A DNA stretch of 64,000 bases from an uncultured Methanomicrobiales archaeon (GCA_903828975.1 CAIKOD010000166.1:1-64000); one strand, 5' to 3'; shown: positions 1-9,362, counted from the first letter of the stretch. Numbers and translations are program-made. The notes: a model not told the origin generated them from the sequence alone.

Positions 1-78
1 CCTCATGAGGAGATGGTATGAACACGATTATTAACCATCCCGATCGTCGTTTGACCCCTTAAAATGAGGTAAACCAGC

Positions 79-93
79 GATATATTTTTATAC
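79..93 (+). promoter_or_regulatory. TATA-like promoter of the histone gene
   Basis: An A/T-only stretch (gatatatttttatac) lies about 35-45 bases before the histone ATG, the usual place for an archaeal TATA box with a short leader. A GAGGT ribosome binding site at 115-119 sits 7 bases before the start. A second AT-rich stretch (96-109) could serve instead. Confidence 0.5.
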
Positions 94-126
94 TTAATAT
101 TATATTTACTATTTGAGGTATTTACA

Positions 127-333
127 ATGGCAGATTTACCTATTGCGGCAGTTGTAAGAATTGCAAAGTCTAATGGAGCCGAAAGAGTCGGCAGTGATGC
201 AGCAGCAGCACTTGTAAAGAAGACTGAAAAATATATTGCACACCTCACAAAAGAGGCAAACAAGCTTGCGATTCACGCAGGAAGGAAGACGCTGAAAGAA
301 GAAGACATCGAGATGGCTGCAAAGTCATCCTGA
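127..333 (+). CDS. Archaeal histone (HMf-type)
   Basis: A 68-residue single histone fold of the HMf family, which dimerises and wraps DNA in archaeal chromatin. It opens with the typical ADLPIAAVVRIAKSNGAERVG segment (helix 1 and loop 1), followed by the long central helix and a C-terminal helix around KTLKEEDIEMA. The length is normal for an archaeal histone without tails. It is monocistronic, with its own TATA-like box, a GAGGT ribosome binding site and a T-run after the stop, as fits a highly expressed gene. Identification is secure from the sequence; the specific paralogue is not determined. Confidence 0.97.
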   Translation: MADLPIAAVVRIAKSNGAERVGSDAAAALVKKTEKYIAHLTKEANKLAIHAGRKTLKEEDIEMAAKSS

Positions 334-336
334 TTC

Positions 337-345
337 TTTTTTTTT
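337..345 (+). terminator. T-run terminator after the histone
   Basis: Nine consecutive T residues directly follow the histone stop codon, matching the oligo-T signal archaeal RNA polymerase uses to stop. No hairpin is needed or seen. The rest of the gap (346-492) shows no gene. Confidence 0.5.
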
Positions 346-492
346 CATCTAATCCACACTTATCCGGGTTGTTCCGGTCGTTTTTTTGCATCAGTTGTTC
401 CAAAGGACATTTCGGGTGTATCGATTTTTATCAGGGTATTTTCATACGTGAAAATTATTTTCCCTCACGTGTTGTTTTTGTGCTATACGGCC

Positions 493-1589
493 CTAGTATT
501 TATTCCCGGATAACTGACCCGGCATGAAAATCCGGATAAATGGTAAAAGATAATTCCTGCGCACTGCCAGGAGTGGAGTATACCCCGAACCGGAAATCAT
601 CGTATTAATATCGGAACAGACCTGGAATATGCTTTTCTTGGTGTCCGAACATATCAGTCCTTTAAAGCCTGCAAATTCGCCCGGAGAACCTGACAGGATC
701 CTGGTCCCGTCATAGCAGAGAATGGAACTTCTGCCTGCAGCAATCAAAGAATCACCCGATAGTTTGAGGTCAAATACTGCCGATTCAAGATAAAATGGTT
801 GCATTCTCTCTCCGGAAACACGATACAATCCCCCGAAATCAAGAGAACGGTGACTACATCCGGCGGAAATAACCATGCAGCCATTACTGGATGGATCTGG
901 TACAATACCACTGACCGGTTTGCGCCCATCAACAGTCACTATCCGGCCGGTATCTTCGTTAATCAGTTTTACACCCCCCGGAAGTTCACCCCGGTTAAAA
1001 CCGACATAGAGAGCATTCGCTGATCCGGCAGCCATCGAAATCTGCACTGCATCGAAAAGCCATTCAGTAAGTGGCGTCCAGTTTCCAGATACCCGAATCA
1101 AGAGAAAACCGGTACCGGTTAAAAGGTGATAATATCACGATTTCGTCTTCCTGTATAATCATGCGGTAGGTCCTCTCTTTTGAGGGAGCCGAACCGAACC
1201 CCTGCCTGTTCATGCGGGGTGGTGGTGTCAGGGTAATACTGTGATCCAGTCCTGCAAACGGTATCTCCGTTAAAAATTCCCAGTTGCCTGAAGTATGTAC
1301 CCATATATCGCCTCCCTCCATTGCTACCAGTATTCGTCCGCCTGGCAGGAGAAAAAAATCATCAACCGCACTGATAAACGGTGGGCTTTCCCTTTGAAAT
1401 TCCCAGTTGTTCAGATCAAGCAAGAACAGTATGCGCTCGAAATAATGGAGCCAGAGTGTTGAGCCACACAGAGATCGATCCGCTGAAGGTGGTGTCCGGG
1501 GTTTTCCATATCTCCTCCTGGTACTATTCTATTACCTCATTCGCATGGCCGGGGAATAGTTGCGGGATCAGTATTGCCAATGTAATCAT
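493..1589 (-). pseudogene. Decayed gene for a secreted propeller-like protein
   Basis: Reading the minus strand from an ATG at 1589, the protein starts with a signal-peptide-like segment (MITLAILIPQLFPGHANEVIE) and hits an in-frame TAG at 1526-1524. The same frame stays protein-like to about 1420. Coding then continues in a second frame (NWEFQRESPPF, GGRILVAMEGGDIWV) to 1064, and in a third frame (SGNWTPLTEWLFDA) to 493. Recurring SGNW-E/T-x-LTE and G-DIWV blades suggest a beta-propeller or WD-like surface protein. One stop and two frameshifts make a sequencing error unlikely. The ATG overlaps the stop of the upstream 125-residue gene as ATGA, so the two were one operon. The function of the intact ancestor is unknown. 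Confidence 0.7.
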
Positions 1590-1963
1590 TTTTGTACTAC
1601 CCTGGCTGTGGGAGGTATTCCTGACCGTTCTTTCATTGAATATTCCAGTACCTTCGCGAGGTGGATATGCCCATTCATGATCCGCTGCACTTCACGCCAG
1701 CTCACGACATAAATTCTGCCATGAAGATTGAATATGATGTCTTTTTTCTTCGCCTCACGTACTGGTGAGAGCCATGCACATCCCTCCTCCTCACCTGCGT
1801 CATTGATGATGCCTGCTGACTGTTCCGATGACAACAGGACACAATCAGATTCCATCAGGTAAAATGTGCCCCCACGTAGTTCGAGAACGATACTTTCTCC
1901 ACTCTTCTTCATAGTCCCGGCCTGCGTATACGAATCAGAGATAAACTGTTTCATCACTCTCAC
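1586..1963 (-). CDS. Unknown 125-residue protein
   Basis: I do not recognise this family. It is mixed alpha/beta, about 125 residues (or 122 from the second methionine, MKQFISD), with no signal peptide or membrane segment. A hydrophobic segment (DIIFNLHGRIYVVSWREVQRI) precedes a basic C-terminus. Possible TATA-like boxes lie upstream on the minus strand. It ends in an ATGA overlap with the decayed secreted-protein gene downstream, so it may be the surviving half of a two-gene unit. Coding status is inferred from the coupling and plausible composition only. Confidence 0.6.
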   Translation of the reverse strand: MRVMKQFISDSYTQAGTMKKSGESIVLELRGGTFYLMESDCVLLSSEQSAGIINDAGEEEGCAWLSPVREAKKKDIIFNLHGRIYVVSWREVQRIMNGHIHLAKVLEYSMKERSGIPPTARVVQK

Positions 1964-2176
1964 CTTACCCAGATATAAAACGGCATTGCACTAATATATG
2001 GCGTCAGACACGGATTTTACACCAAATTCATGCAATACAGAGAATATAAAAAATGTATCCGGCTCATATGATAAGAATTACCAGGCCACGAAGCCCCGTG
2101 AATATCTGATACCTGAATGGAAAAAAAGTCAAAAAACGGGCTTTCTTGAAATGCTCTTAAATTTCTCATGTAAATA

Positions 2177-2246
2177 AGGTAATTTCAAAATTCAATCACG
2201 CTCCCTGGACTCTGCACCGTCGCTTCGGCGACCCCGGTTGGGATAG
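2177..2246 (+). repeat. Dispersed repeat Y, truncated copy A
   Basis: This roughly 70-base stretch carries the core shared with copies near 16.8, 47.9 and 60.3 kb: an AT-rich lead-in, a TCACGCTCCC block, a hairpin-forming GTCGCTTCGGCGAC, then CCCCGGTTGGGATAGG. The downstream half of the other copies is missing. It lies just past the 3' end of the DUF2070 gene, in a 300-base gap otherwise without genes. Confidence 0.6.
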
Positions 2247-2267
2247 GGAAGCCAAAATCGGAATAAT

Positions 2268-4004
2268 TCATGTAATGACAAGATAGGCAATAAGTGAAAG
2301 GAGGAATGCAAGTAATAGCAGAGCGATACTAACGGGTCCGATCAGTGAGAGCATGGCATTTATTGCACTTGCAAGTTGTGCAATCCGCTGCGATCCGAAT
2401 ATGACAATCTTTTCACATTCAACAGTACTACCTGCCACATCCGCTTCTGTGATATCGTCAAGTGCATCGTTCAGTGCATTCTCAACAAGGGGGACCAGCG
2501 ATTCGACGGGGATACGGAGACCTACCGGATTGGTACCTGATATCGTATTCACAACATGGGAGTCCGTCGTCATCACCTCAATCTCATCCACGACTCCAAT
2601 AAAACGGTCCCTGATTACCTCCCTCACCCCCTCTTGGATGTTGTTGCCATCAAATAACACGTAGGCAGTGGTCTGGCCTCCGGCTGATACTGCAAGCACC
2701 TGAATACCCTGGTCTCCAAATCCCTCCTCGCGGGAGTATGGGACTGCCGTATGTGCTGCACCGATCCTCAACGGGTGGGATTCCATCTGTGAATAACGCC
2801 TGAACGCCTCTTTACTGGCGTTCATGTATTCCCTTGCAATCGCTGTCGCCGGATGTACCGGCGTCATATCTTTAGTACTACAGTTATGGGCATCTACGAA
2901 GAGGATATCCGGGCTTACACGGTGTCCTTCTGCCATTATCGTCATCCCGATATTGAAGTCCAGGTCCTCGGTCCTCAATGGTGAACGGGTACTGACAATA
3001 AGGAGCGCATCACCAAACCGTTGTACAAGAAGTGAAACCGACCCTGACTGTAGGCGTTCTGACCTGCTTGCGGTTTTATGGAATGTAAGGTCATTCATCG
3101 GGCCCCGCATCGCATCGACTATTTTCTGGATCTCTTTCTCTGATACCAGGTTGAAATCGTGAGTGGCACACCCATGGGGGACCATCACGATGCCTTCGAA
3201 CGCTTCCTGCAGGCACCGCGGGATGTTCCCTCCGCCAATATCCCCCATCGGTCCGGGGTGAACATTCGGCACAGTAAAGATTACGCTGGTATTCCCGTTT
3301 TTTCTGAAAAAAAGGCTTGCCTGGGGGACGTAGACTTCCTCGCCGATCTCGCGGAAAAAGTCTTCCATACCCTTTGATCCATCGGTAAGATGTGCAATAA
3401 ACGCATTCAGAAACGATAAGACCCTGATATTAAAGGCACGCTGAAGTGGTCGTTCTATCAACCAGAGGAGCAGGATAAACATCAGAACAAAGACGATAAC
3501 GAGTACGACCGCAAGCGTGAAGAACGGGGATGGGAAGAGAAGGGTCCCAAGAATAATCGCTGTCGCAGCCTGGAATAATGCCGGGGTGAGCATACGGGCT
3601 ACCCGGTAGTCTGAAATTGCGACCAGTACCATCAGCCTGATCCCGGAAATGAAACCAAGCGATATGGCAAAGAACAGCGGTATCAGGCTGACTGAAAATA
3701 TCATGGCTGACAGGGTAATAATTACCGAGAAAATTGTACATGCGAGTGCCAGTAACCCTGACCGGTTCCAGGTCATTTGTTTTCCAAAAAGGTTTATGTA
3801 CGGTTTTGTGCAGAGAAATGCAACAATTGCCGGGATGGTAAACCCAAGTGTCCCTAAAAAGACGAAACCCCCGTAAATCCTGATACTTGCACCATCTATA
3901 ATGAGCCCCAGGATTATCAGTATCAGGAGCGATACCGGCCAGGAAGGTGCGTTAAAGAGATACCTGCTGAGACGTTCAAGGCGTACGTCCCCGGCAACGG
4001 CCAT
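2268..4004 (-). CDS. DUF2070 family archaeal membrane protein
   Basis: A 578-residue protein with about six or seven hydrophobic segments in residues 18-195, a long soluble domain (about 200-545) and one C-terminal membrane helix (about 550-575). This matches the archaeal DUF2070 family (about 600 residues), whose function is unknown. The soluble part has conserved-looking His/Asp motifs (VHPGPMGDIGGGN, GCATHDFN, FVDAHNCS) that could bind metal, which is my inference. It is the last gene of a minus-strand run and starts in a TGATG overlap with the Dph6-like gene, so the two are translationally coupled. Confidence 0.8.
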   Translation of the reverse strand: MAVAGDVRLERLSRYLFNAPSWPVSLLILIILGLIIDGASIRIYGGFVFLGTLGFTIPAIVAFLCTKPYINLFGKQMTWNRSGLLALACTIFSVIITLSAMIFSVSLIPLFFAISLGFISGIRLMVLVAISDYRVARMLTPALFQAATAIILGTLLFPSPFFTLAVVLVIVFVLMFILLLWLIERPLQRAFNIRVLSFLNAFIAHLTDGSKGMEDFFREIGEEVYVPQASLFFRKNGNTSVIFTVPNVHPGPMGDIGGGNIPRCLQEAFEGIVMVPHGCATHDFNLVSEKEIQKIVDAMRGPMNDLTFHKTASRSERLQSGSVSLLVQRFGDALLIVSTRSPLRTEDLDFNIGMTIMAEGHRVSPDILFVDAHNCSTKDMTPVHPATAIAREYMNASKEAFRRYSQMESHPLRIGAAHTAVPYSREEGFGDQGIQVLAVSAGGQTTAYVLFDGNNIQEGVREVIRDRFIGVVDEIEVMTTDSHVVNTISGTNPVGLRIPVESLVPLVENALNDALDDITEADVAGSTVECEKIVIFGSQRIAQLASAINAMLSLIGPVSIALLLLAFLLSLIAYLVIT

Positions 4005-4663
4005 CAGGAGAAACCCCCTAATAATAGTTCGTTCCGGCCTGCACCATGATGAATGACCCTTGTACTGGTATACCTGAGAGGCCGGGAGTAAAATGGGGCA
4101 TTCAGCGCAAGGCTCTCGTATTCTCCACCTTCTCCGGCAAGGTGGATATGATGGCGGGCAGATATCAGCCTGAGTCGTTCGATAAGGTCGTTATCGATAT
4201 GGTTACCCAGAAACTCTTCTGATAACCCATCTGCCGCTGTCACCACGATGATCGCGTCCAGTCTCTCAGCGACTTCACGGAGAAGCAGTTCAGGGTCCAT
4301 CTGCCAGAGTGGCGCAAAGACTTCTATGTCAAGGGCGTCCGCAATGGCATGGACACGTTCATTCTGGTACGTTGAATTCACCGCACCGACTGTTATCCCT
4401 TCTATTTCCAGTTTTCCGAGGCCACGGGAAAGGTCTTGTAATTCGTCTTCTTTCTCCCCCTTCGTATGGATTTCAGCATATCCAATCCCAGAAATATGCG
4501 CAATAACTGGTACAGCATCAAGGTTGGAGCTGTGAAACATGAAGGAGTCGGGGTTTTCCGGCCTGACTGTGACAAGATGGGTGACCTGGATCCCCTGGTC
4601 AATTGCTTTCTGGACCGAAAGGATCGAATCCTTTCCGCCAGATGTGAGCGCCGCAAACCCCAT
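4004..4663 (-). CDS. Dph6-like diphthine-ammonia ligase (ATP-PPase)
   Basis: About 219 residues with the N-terminal PP-loop SGGKDS and the C-terminal GEGGEYESLALNAPFY motif typical of the ATP_bind_4/Dph6 family. These enzymes adenylate and amidate diphthine on the modified histidine of elongation factor 2. The methionine before GFAALTSGGKDS (4663) is preferred: it falls 5 bases after the kinase stop, whereas a start further upstream would overlap that gene. The family also includes proteins of unproven substrate, so the exact reaction is inferred. The 3' end overlaps the DUF2070 start. Confidence 0.8.
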   Translation of the reverse strand: MGFAALTSGGKDSILSVQKAIDQGIQVTHLVTVRPENPDSFMFHSSNLDAVPVIAHISGIGYAEIHTKGEKEDELQDLSRGLGKLEIEGITVGAVNSTYQNERVHAIADALDIEVFAPLWQMDPELLLREVAERLDAIIVVTAADGLSEEFLGNHIDNDLIERLRLISARHHIHLAGEGGEYESLALNAPFYSRPLRYTSTRVIHHGAGRNELLLGGFS

Positions 4664-4670
4664 GATACTA

Positions 4671-5567
4671 TTAATTCGATCTCGCAGGTTGTAAAAGGCT
4701 TCCAAAAGACTTCCCGTAACGGGCTTCCATCTGTTCCCAGTCCGGCAGGTTTGTCTGGCAACCGGTTTTTTCTACCGCGAAGGATGCGGTAATGGTGCCT
4801 ATTTTGCAGGCAGTAAGGGTTTCATAACCGCGGAAATATGCAGTCAGGAAACCTGCGCGGTACGCGTCACCTGCTCCGGTCGGGTCGGCCATTGTTACCG
4901 GGAATGCAGGAATCCGGGTAGAATTCCCCTTCTCATGAATGATGCTCCCCTCTTTCCCCATGGTAATGATGACCACCGGTACACTGTTAATAATCTTCTG
5001 TTTACCTGTACCGAAAATTTTCTCCATTCCCGTGATCTCGTGCTGGTTTGCAAATAATACATTGATATTGCCAAGGATTGCATCGAGTTGTTCTTTTGTG
5101 TACCGGTGGAGGTCCTGTCCTGGATCAAATGTTGCAAATTCACTCCGTTCGGCGACCCTGACGTTAAATCCCGGGTCTGCCGTTGCCATGTGAACAAATG
5201 GGAGAGCGGGTGCGTCCCCATGTTCGAACGCTGACGATGCGCCCCATTCAAAAAATGTGATCTGGTCGCCGGCCTCGTCGGTAAACATGAATGCCGTGGC
5301 CGTATGGGCACCGGGGATGGTAAAGAACTGCCTGGCAATTCCGAGCTTTTCCATCCATTGCTCGTATTCGCTCCCTGGAAAATCACCCCCCACTGCACTG
5401 ACAAGGGTACAGGGCTCATTGAGCTTTGCAATCCCGGCAGCGATGTTAGCCGCCCCGCCACCAAAATAGACTTTACGGTCAAGGATATGGATAGAACCAT
5501 TCACTGGCGGGAACCGGGGGACACGACTGATATGATCAATTGCCGTGTGACCGACCACAGAGATCAT
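4671..5567 (-). CDS. PfkB-family carbohydrate/nucleoside kinase
   Basis: A 298-residue ribokinase-fold kinase. The N-terminal substrate site is seen as [15 protein letters not shown] (about residues 35-49), and the C-terminal PfkB signature is [13 protein letters not shown], whose Asp is the catalytic base. The length fits archaeal PfkB enzymes, which phosphorylate sugars or nucleosides; the substrate cannot be read from the sequence. Its ATG overlaps the stop of the UPF0212 gene (ATGA) with a GAGGA ribosome binding site, so it is co-translated within the run ending in DUF2070. Confidence 0.85.
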   Translation of the reverse strand: MISVVGHTAIDHISRVPRFPPVNGSIHILDRKVYFGGGAANIAAGIAKLNEPCTLVSAVGGDFPGSEYEQWMEKLGIARQFFTIPGAHTATAFMFTDEAGDQITFFEWGASSAFEHGDAPALPFVHMATADPGFNVRVAERSEFATFDPGQDLHRYTKEQLDAILGNINVLFANQHEITGMEKIFGTGKQKIINSVPVVIITMGKEGSIIHEKGNSTRIPAFPVTMADPTGAGDAYRAGFLTAYFRGYETLTACKIGTITASFAVEKTGCQTNLPDWEQMEARYGKSFGSLLQPARSN

Positions 5568-6040
5568 TGTTCCTCGTCACCTGGTTCCCTTTCGGATAGT
5601 TCTCCCGTTTCGTCTCCTTCAGGCAAATATAGTTTATTTCGCCTTGGTTTCCCCTTCTTTGATTTCTTTGTGTCTATTTGTACCGGTTTGTTTCTCTCTT
5701 CGTTTATTTCCTGCACGTCCTTTACCTGCAGAGGAATATCCCGGAGTGCTTTTCCAATCGTCGACTTTGCAATCCGTGATGCATGTTCAGGTGACTCGGC
5801 ACGGAACACTTTCATATCAAGGAGGAGCCCGACAAGTGCGGTGTCTGCTACCACAATGGCACTGTTCAGTTCTCCTTCGCAAAACGGGCAGGCTAACATT
5901 CCTGCCTCCACTTCTACAAATTTTGCCTGGGGGTTCAGGCGCTTCCCTGCCTCGCTGATTGCAATCCCTATTGCATCATCAAGAGATTTCACGTCTTTTA
6001 TAATCCAGGCAGATTCAAGTGTGACATTATAATCAGGCAT
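5564..6040 (-). CDS. UPF0212 (DUF555) family protein
   Basis: About 158 residues beginning [12 protein letters not shown], with the family's [21 protein letters not shown] segment and a CPFC knuckle that may bind metal. This archaeal family has no assigned function. The first two-thirds match the family; residues after about 115 form a charged, low-complexity tail rich in K/R then E/D, an extension beyond the usual length. The start at 6040 is chosen because a GGAGATGA ribosome binding site precedes it. It overlaps the kinase gene downstream. Confidence 0.8.
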   Translation of the reverse strand: MPDYNVTLESAWIIKDVKSLDDAIGIAISEAGKRLNPQAKFVEVEAGMLACPFCEGELNSAIVVADTALVGLLLDMKVFRAESPEHASRIAKSTIGKALRDIPLQVKDVQEINEERNKPVQIDTKKSKKGKPRRNKLYLPEGDETGELSEREPGDEEQ

Positions 6041-6097
6041 TTTTACTTCATCTCCATTTTTTGATAAATGATTTGCAGCCAAACCCCTGGTTTCCGG

Positions 6098-6625
6098 TTA
6101 CCAGGTATCGAAATGCACATGTTCACCCACGGCCATGCGCTCTGTCAGCGTACCATGCGGTCTTCCTTTCCCCACGGTGAGTATTGCAACGGCCCTGATA
6201 TGTGGGGGGAGCCCGAGAATATCGCGCACCCCGTCTTCATCGAATGCGCCGACCCAGCAGGAATGGAGGCGCCTTGAATGGGCCGCCAGCATCATGTAGG
6301 TACATGCGATGGTCGCGTCCTGCACGGCATACAAAATACCACGTTCACCATACCTGGACATTGAACGCACATAATTTGCGCAAACAACGAAGAGGACCGG
6401 TGCGGCCTCCAGCTGGGGCTGATCATACGCAGCCCCCATAAGTGCCTCCTTCTGGTCTGTTTCACGGATGACAACTACATCCCAGGCTTCCAGGTTCCCT
6501 GCACTCGGGGCAGTACTCGCACTGTCGAGGAGGAACACGATATCATCTTCGGTAAGTTCCTCGTCGAGATAATCCCTGACAGAGGTCCTGCTGATGAGGA
6601 AGTCCAGAAATTCAGAGGAGTCCAT
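6098..6625 (-). CDS. Nitroreductase-family FMN protein
   Basis: About 175 residues with the family FMN-binding motifs: an N-terminal RTSVRDY for phosphate contact and APSAGNLEAWD for the isoalloxazine ring, plus a C-terminal PPHIRAVAILTVGKG segment. Such proteins use NAD(P)H or F420H2-linked electrons to reduce varied substrates as dimers; no substrate can be assigned. The start at 6625 (MDSSEFLDF) overlaps the end of the upstream gene by 14 bases. It lies in the 6974-2268 minus-strand run. Confidence 0.85.
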   Translation of the reverse strand: MDSSEFLDFLISRTSVRDYLDEELTEDDIVFLLDSASTAPSAGNLEAWDVVVIRETDQKEALMGAAYDQPQLEAAPVLFVVCANYVRSMSRYGERGILYAVQDATIACTYMMLAAHSRRLHSCWVGAFDEDGVRDILGLPPHIRAVAILTVGKGRPHGTLTERMAVGEHVHFDTW

Positions 6626-6974
6626 GTTCGTTAAGTACCTGCCAGGACGCCTGAGCAACCGTTGTTGAACCGGTTATTGCTTCACTGATCCGTAATGAAG
6701 CAGGCCCATACTGCTCACTCTCAACAAGGCTGATCGCTTCAGACAGGAGGTCGGTTGAACGGCGAAACCCGGACTGTTCGGTTGAACGCAATGCCATCTG
6801 CAGTTCGGCACGGACCGCTTCCATGCTCATGATAAGCATCCTTCGGCCCCCTGCCCGTTCATTTTCCGGGAAACTTCCAAGGGCCGTGACCAGTTGAGAG
6901 CAGACAATCAGTTCACTTTTTGCCCGGTCTGCAAACTGGTAGTTCTTTATTGCAGCTTTAAGATCCATACTCAA
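6612..6974 (-). CDS. Unknown helical 120-residue protein
   Basis: I do not recognise this protein. It reads as almost all alpha-helical, with regularly spaced Leu/Ala (AIKNYQFADRAKSEL, AVRAELQMALRSTEQ), a layout like small four-helix or TPR-like proteins. There is no membrane segment or cysteine cluster. It is the first gene of the minus-strand run 6974-2268 and overlaps the nitroreductase start, so it is probably real and co-expressed with it. Confidence 0.65.
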   Translation of the reverse strand: MSMDLKAAIKNYQFADRAKSELIVCSQLVTALGSFPENERAGGRRMLIMSMEAVRAELQMALRSTEQSGFRRSTDLLSEAISLVESEQYGPASLRISEAITGSTTVAQASWQVLNEHGLL

Positions 6975-7099
6975 TAGAAACTCCGCTGATTAATGATAGT
7001 TATGATGATAAGTTTTGGATGCGGGAAAAAATGTTTCGGGAATTAAAAAGTTGCCCTGCCACACCCGGGGCATGCACATTCCTGAAGGTATTTTTGATA

Positions 7100-7423
7100 T
7101 TACCTGGCGGACTTCTGCTTTGCGCCCATTATCGATACTTTTGCGCGGCGCATTGATTTCCGCACGATGGTGTCTGCAGGATTCCCCATGTCACGGCCCC
7201 TGCCGCCACGGCCTCCCCTGCCGCCCCTGCTTCCACCTCTTCGCCCGCCTGGCCTGCCACCCTGGTCTCCGGCGAGCTGCTCAAGTTTTTTCAGCGTGGC
7301 GCCGGCCCTGAACCGCTGGTTAGGCCCTGGTCTCTTTACTTCACCTTCTGATTTCGGGACAAGCCTGATCTGGCCTTTTACGCCTTTGACCTGTACCCAT
7401 TGTGTTGTTCCTGTCTTTCCCAT
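7100..7423 (-). CDS. RGG-rich basic protein (DUF5350-like)
   Basis: A 107-residue, very basic protein. The N-terminal half (GKTGTTQWVQVKGVKGQIRL) resembles the short methanogen family I know as DUF5350. Residues about 55-80 are a run of RGG/GGR repeats, the kind of tract that binds RNA or single-stranded nucleic acid. A basic C-terminus (SMRRAKVSIMGAKQKSAR) follows. It lies 100 bases after gatE on the same strand. A role in RNA or ribosome handling is inference from composition and neighbours. Confidence 0.7.
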   Translation of the reverse strand: MGKTGTTQWVQVKGVKGQIRLVPKSEGEVKRPGPNQRFRAGATLKKLEQLAGDQGGRPGGRRGGSRGGRGGRGGRGRDMGNPADTIVRKSMRRAKVSIMGAKQKSAR

Positions 7424-7523
7424 GAAACTCCTTTATGATTAAAGCAGGATTCTTCATAAAGTTTCGCCATTATCCCTCCAAATCACGGGAAAAAATGGAA
7501 GAAAAGTACCGGAAATTACCGGA

Positions 7524-9362
7524 CTACCGGGATTTGCAGACCCGTTCGATCTCCTTACGCAGGAGTTCGCTCACTATTTTCCCATCTGATGAACCCCGTA
7601 CTTCGGCCATAACGACGCCCATGAGCGGTACCAGAGCTGCATTTCCCTTCTCCTGCACAAAGGCAGCCCTTTCATCAACAATCTTCGTAATAATCGCGTG
7701 GAGCTGGTCGCGGCTGATGGCAGGTGCACATTTCTCAATTGCTTCATCAGTGCCGGCTCCTTTCGCGACCATCCTTAATAGTTCAGGAATTGCTTCTTTT
7801 GCAGCTTTTCCGGATTCAACCGCATGCAGTACTTCAATGAACCTGTCATCTGAAATCATTGAGATATCCGCCCCGTCCCGTTGGATCTCCTTGAGGGTCC
7901 CAAGGATAGTGCGGGCGGCAAGTGTCGGGTTGATCCTTTCCATGACTGCCCGTTCAAATAACGGAAGCCGTTCAGAAAATGCGATCTGCCGGGCCAGCCC
8001 TTCATCAATGCCGAGCTCCGTGCTGAACCGGAGTGCCCGCACGGTAAGGAGTTCAGGCAGGGAAATACTGTCCCACATGGAGGGTTCAACGAGTACAGGG
8101 AGTACATCTGTCTCGGGATACATCCTCGCCGCCCCAGGTAATGGTCGCATGTAGGCTGTGTTTCCCTCGGGAAGCATCTTCCTCGTCTCTTCCGGTACTC
8201 CGTCCAATGCAAACCCCGCCCGCTTGATGACCTGCATGGCCGCACAATGTGCCTGCTTGGGTGTTGCTGCAACAAGGACTATACAGTCCTTTTCAGTTGT
8301 ACCAAGTGCTCTATGGAGTGCTTCTACCTCATCGGCAGTAATCCCGTGTGCAGGGAGTTCATCAGTATGGAAAATACCGCCTACCCCGCACTTTTTAGCG
8401 TAATCTGACATCTCGGTACCGAGCCGCCGCCCGGGCTGGATCTCATACCCGACAAGGCCGGAAAACCCGATAAGGCAGACTGCAAGGATTATTTTTGCTT
8501 TTTTGAGGATTGAAGACCCTGTACCGGTAAAGAGACCTGTCACATCAAAAGGAGCCGGTTGAACAAAGGCACCCCGGGAAAGCAGCTGGTCCCTGATCAT
8601 TATCAGGTTCTGCTGCCTTAGTGCCTCGCGTTTCACTACGTCTGCAACGAGGTCAAGTTCCTGTACCCCTTTTACCTCGATCCTTGCACCTCCCGTAATG
8701 GATATATTGACGTCCTGCCTGATCGTCCCGAGCCCGCGTTTTACCTGGCCGGTAGAACGGAGGACCATACCGAGATACCCTGCCATCTCCCTGACTTCTT
8801 CAGGGGTGTGCATACAGGGTGAGGTAGTAATCTCAACCAAAGGAATCCCGAGACGGTCGAGCGAGAAGATCTCACCCTCGACGCGCTGTGCTGCCTCCTC
8901 CTCGAGACAGAGTGTCTCGATCCTCCCGCCATTTGGAAGGGTGCCGTTTACTGCAATCAATGCAGTGCGCTGGAAACCGCTTGTATTCGAACCATCGATA
9001 ACAAGTTTACGCATCATATTAATCTGTTCGATCGGGGTCATGCCGAACATTTTTGCAATGGTAAGGCTGAGCACCAGGGCTTCCTGGTTGAGGGGTGCCG
9101 GGGGCTCCTCGTCATTCTCTACGAGGCAGGTAGAATCATACGTGTAATAGGTGAATTTTCTCTCTCTTTTCATCTCTTCGCGGGCTGCGTCATCGATCTC
9201 ACCCATTTCGCTCTCTGTCGCACGGAGGTAGCGGTGGTATTCCCCCGAGTGCTCCTCAGTCTTCCGGAGCAGGGTAGGACACCTGCAGAAGAGTTTTTCT
9301 TTTGTGTCAAGCTGCTGGTGGATTTCAATCCCTGCAAGGAGCCCGATCTTTTCATAGTCCAT
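7524..9362 (-). CDS. gatE: Glu-tRNA(Gln) amidotransferase subunit E
   Basis: A 612-residue GatE, the archaeal partner of GatD that activates Glu-tRNA(Gln) with ATP and amidates it to Gln-tRNA(Gln). It begins with the GatB/GatE signature (GLLAGIEIHQQLDTKEKLFCRCP), carries the archaeal AspRS-like insertion domain in the middle, and ends in a helical YqeY-like tail (residues about 470-612). Length and motif order match GatE rather than the shorter GatB. The start at 9362 overlaps the gatD end by 11 bases, consistent with co-translation of the two subunits. Confidence 0.95.
   Translation of the reverse strand: MDYEKIGLLAGIEIHQQLDTKEKLFCRCPTLLRKTEEHSGEYHRYLRATESEMGEIDDAAREEMKRERKFTYYTYDSTCLVENDEEPPAPLNQEALVLSLTIAKMFGMTPIEQINMMRKLVIDGSNTSGFQRTALIAVNGTLPNGGRIETLCLEEEAAQRVEGEIFSLDRLGIPLVEITTSPCMHTPEEVREMAGYLGMVLRSTGQVKRGLGTIRQDVNISITGGARIEVKGVQELDLVADVVKREALRQQNLIMIRDQLLSRGAFVQPAPFDVTGLFTGTGSSILKKAKIILAVCLIGFSGLVGYEIQPGRRLGTEMSDYAKKCGVGGIFHTDELPAHGITADEVEALHRALGTTEKDCIVLVAATPKQAHCAAMQVIKRAGFALDGVPEETRKMLPEGNTAYMRPLPGAARMYPETDVLPVLVEPSMWDSISLPELLTVRALRFSTELGIDEGLARQIAFSERLPLFERAVMERINPTLAARTILGTLKEIQRDGADISMISDDRFIEVLHAVESGKAAKEAIPELLRMVAKGAGTDEAIEKCAPAISRDQLHAIITKIVDERAAFVQEKGNAALVPLMGVVMAEVRGSSDGKIVSELLRKEIERVCKSR

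Noticed and set aside
1524-1526. In-frame TAG as a possible pyrrolysine codon in the secreted-protein gene
   Set aside because: Two frameshifts follow in the same gene, so ordinary decay explains the stop; no pyrrolysine genes are seen in this window.
7167-7442. A proline-rich plus-strand protein opposite the RGG gene
   Set aside because: It is the antisense reading of the RGG-coding tract; the minus-strand gene has the better family match.
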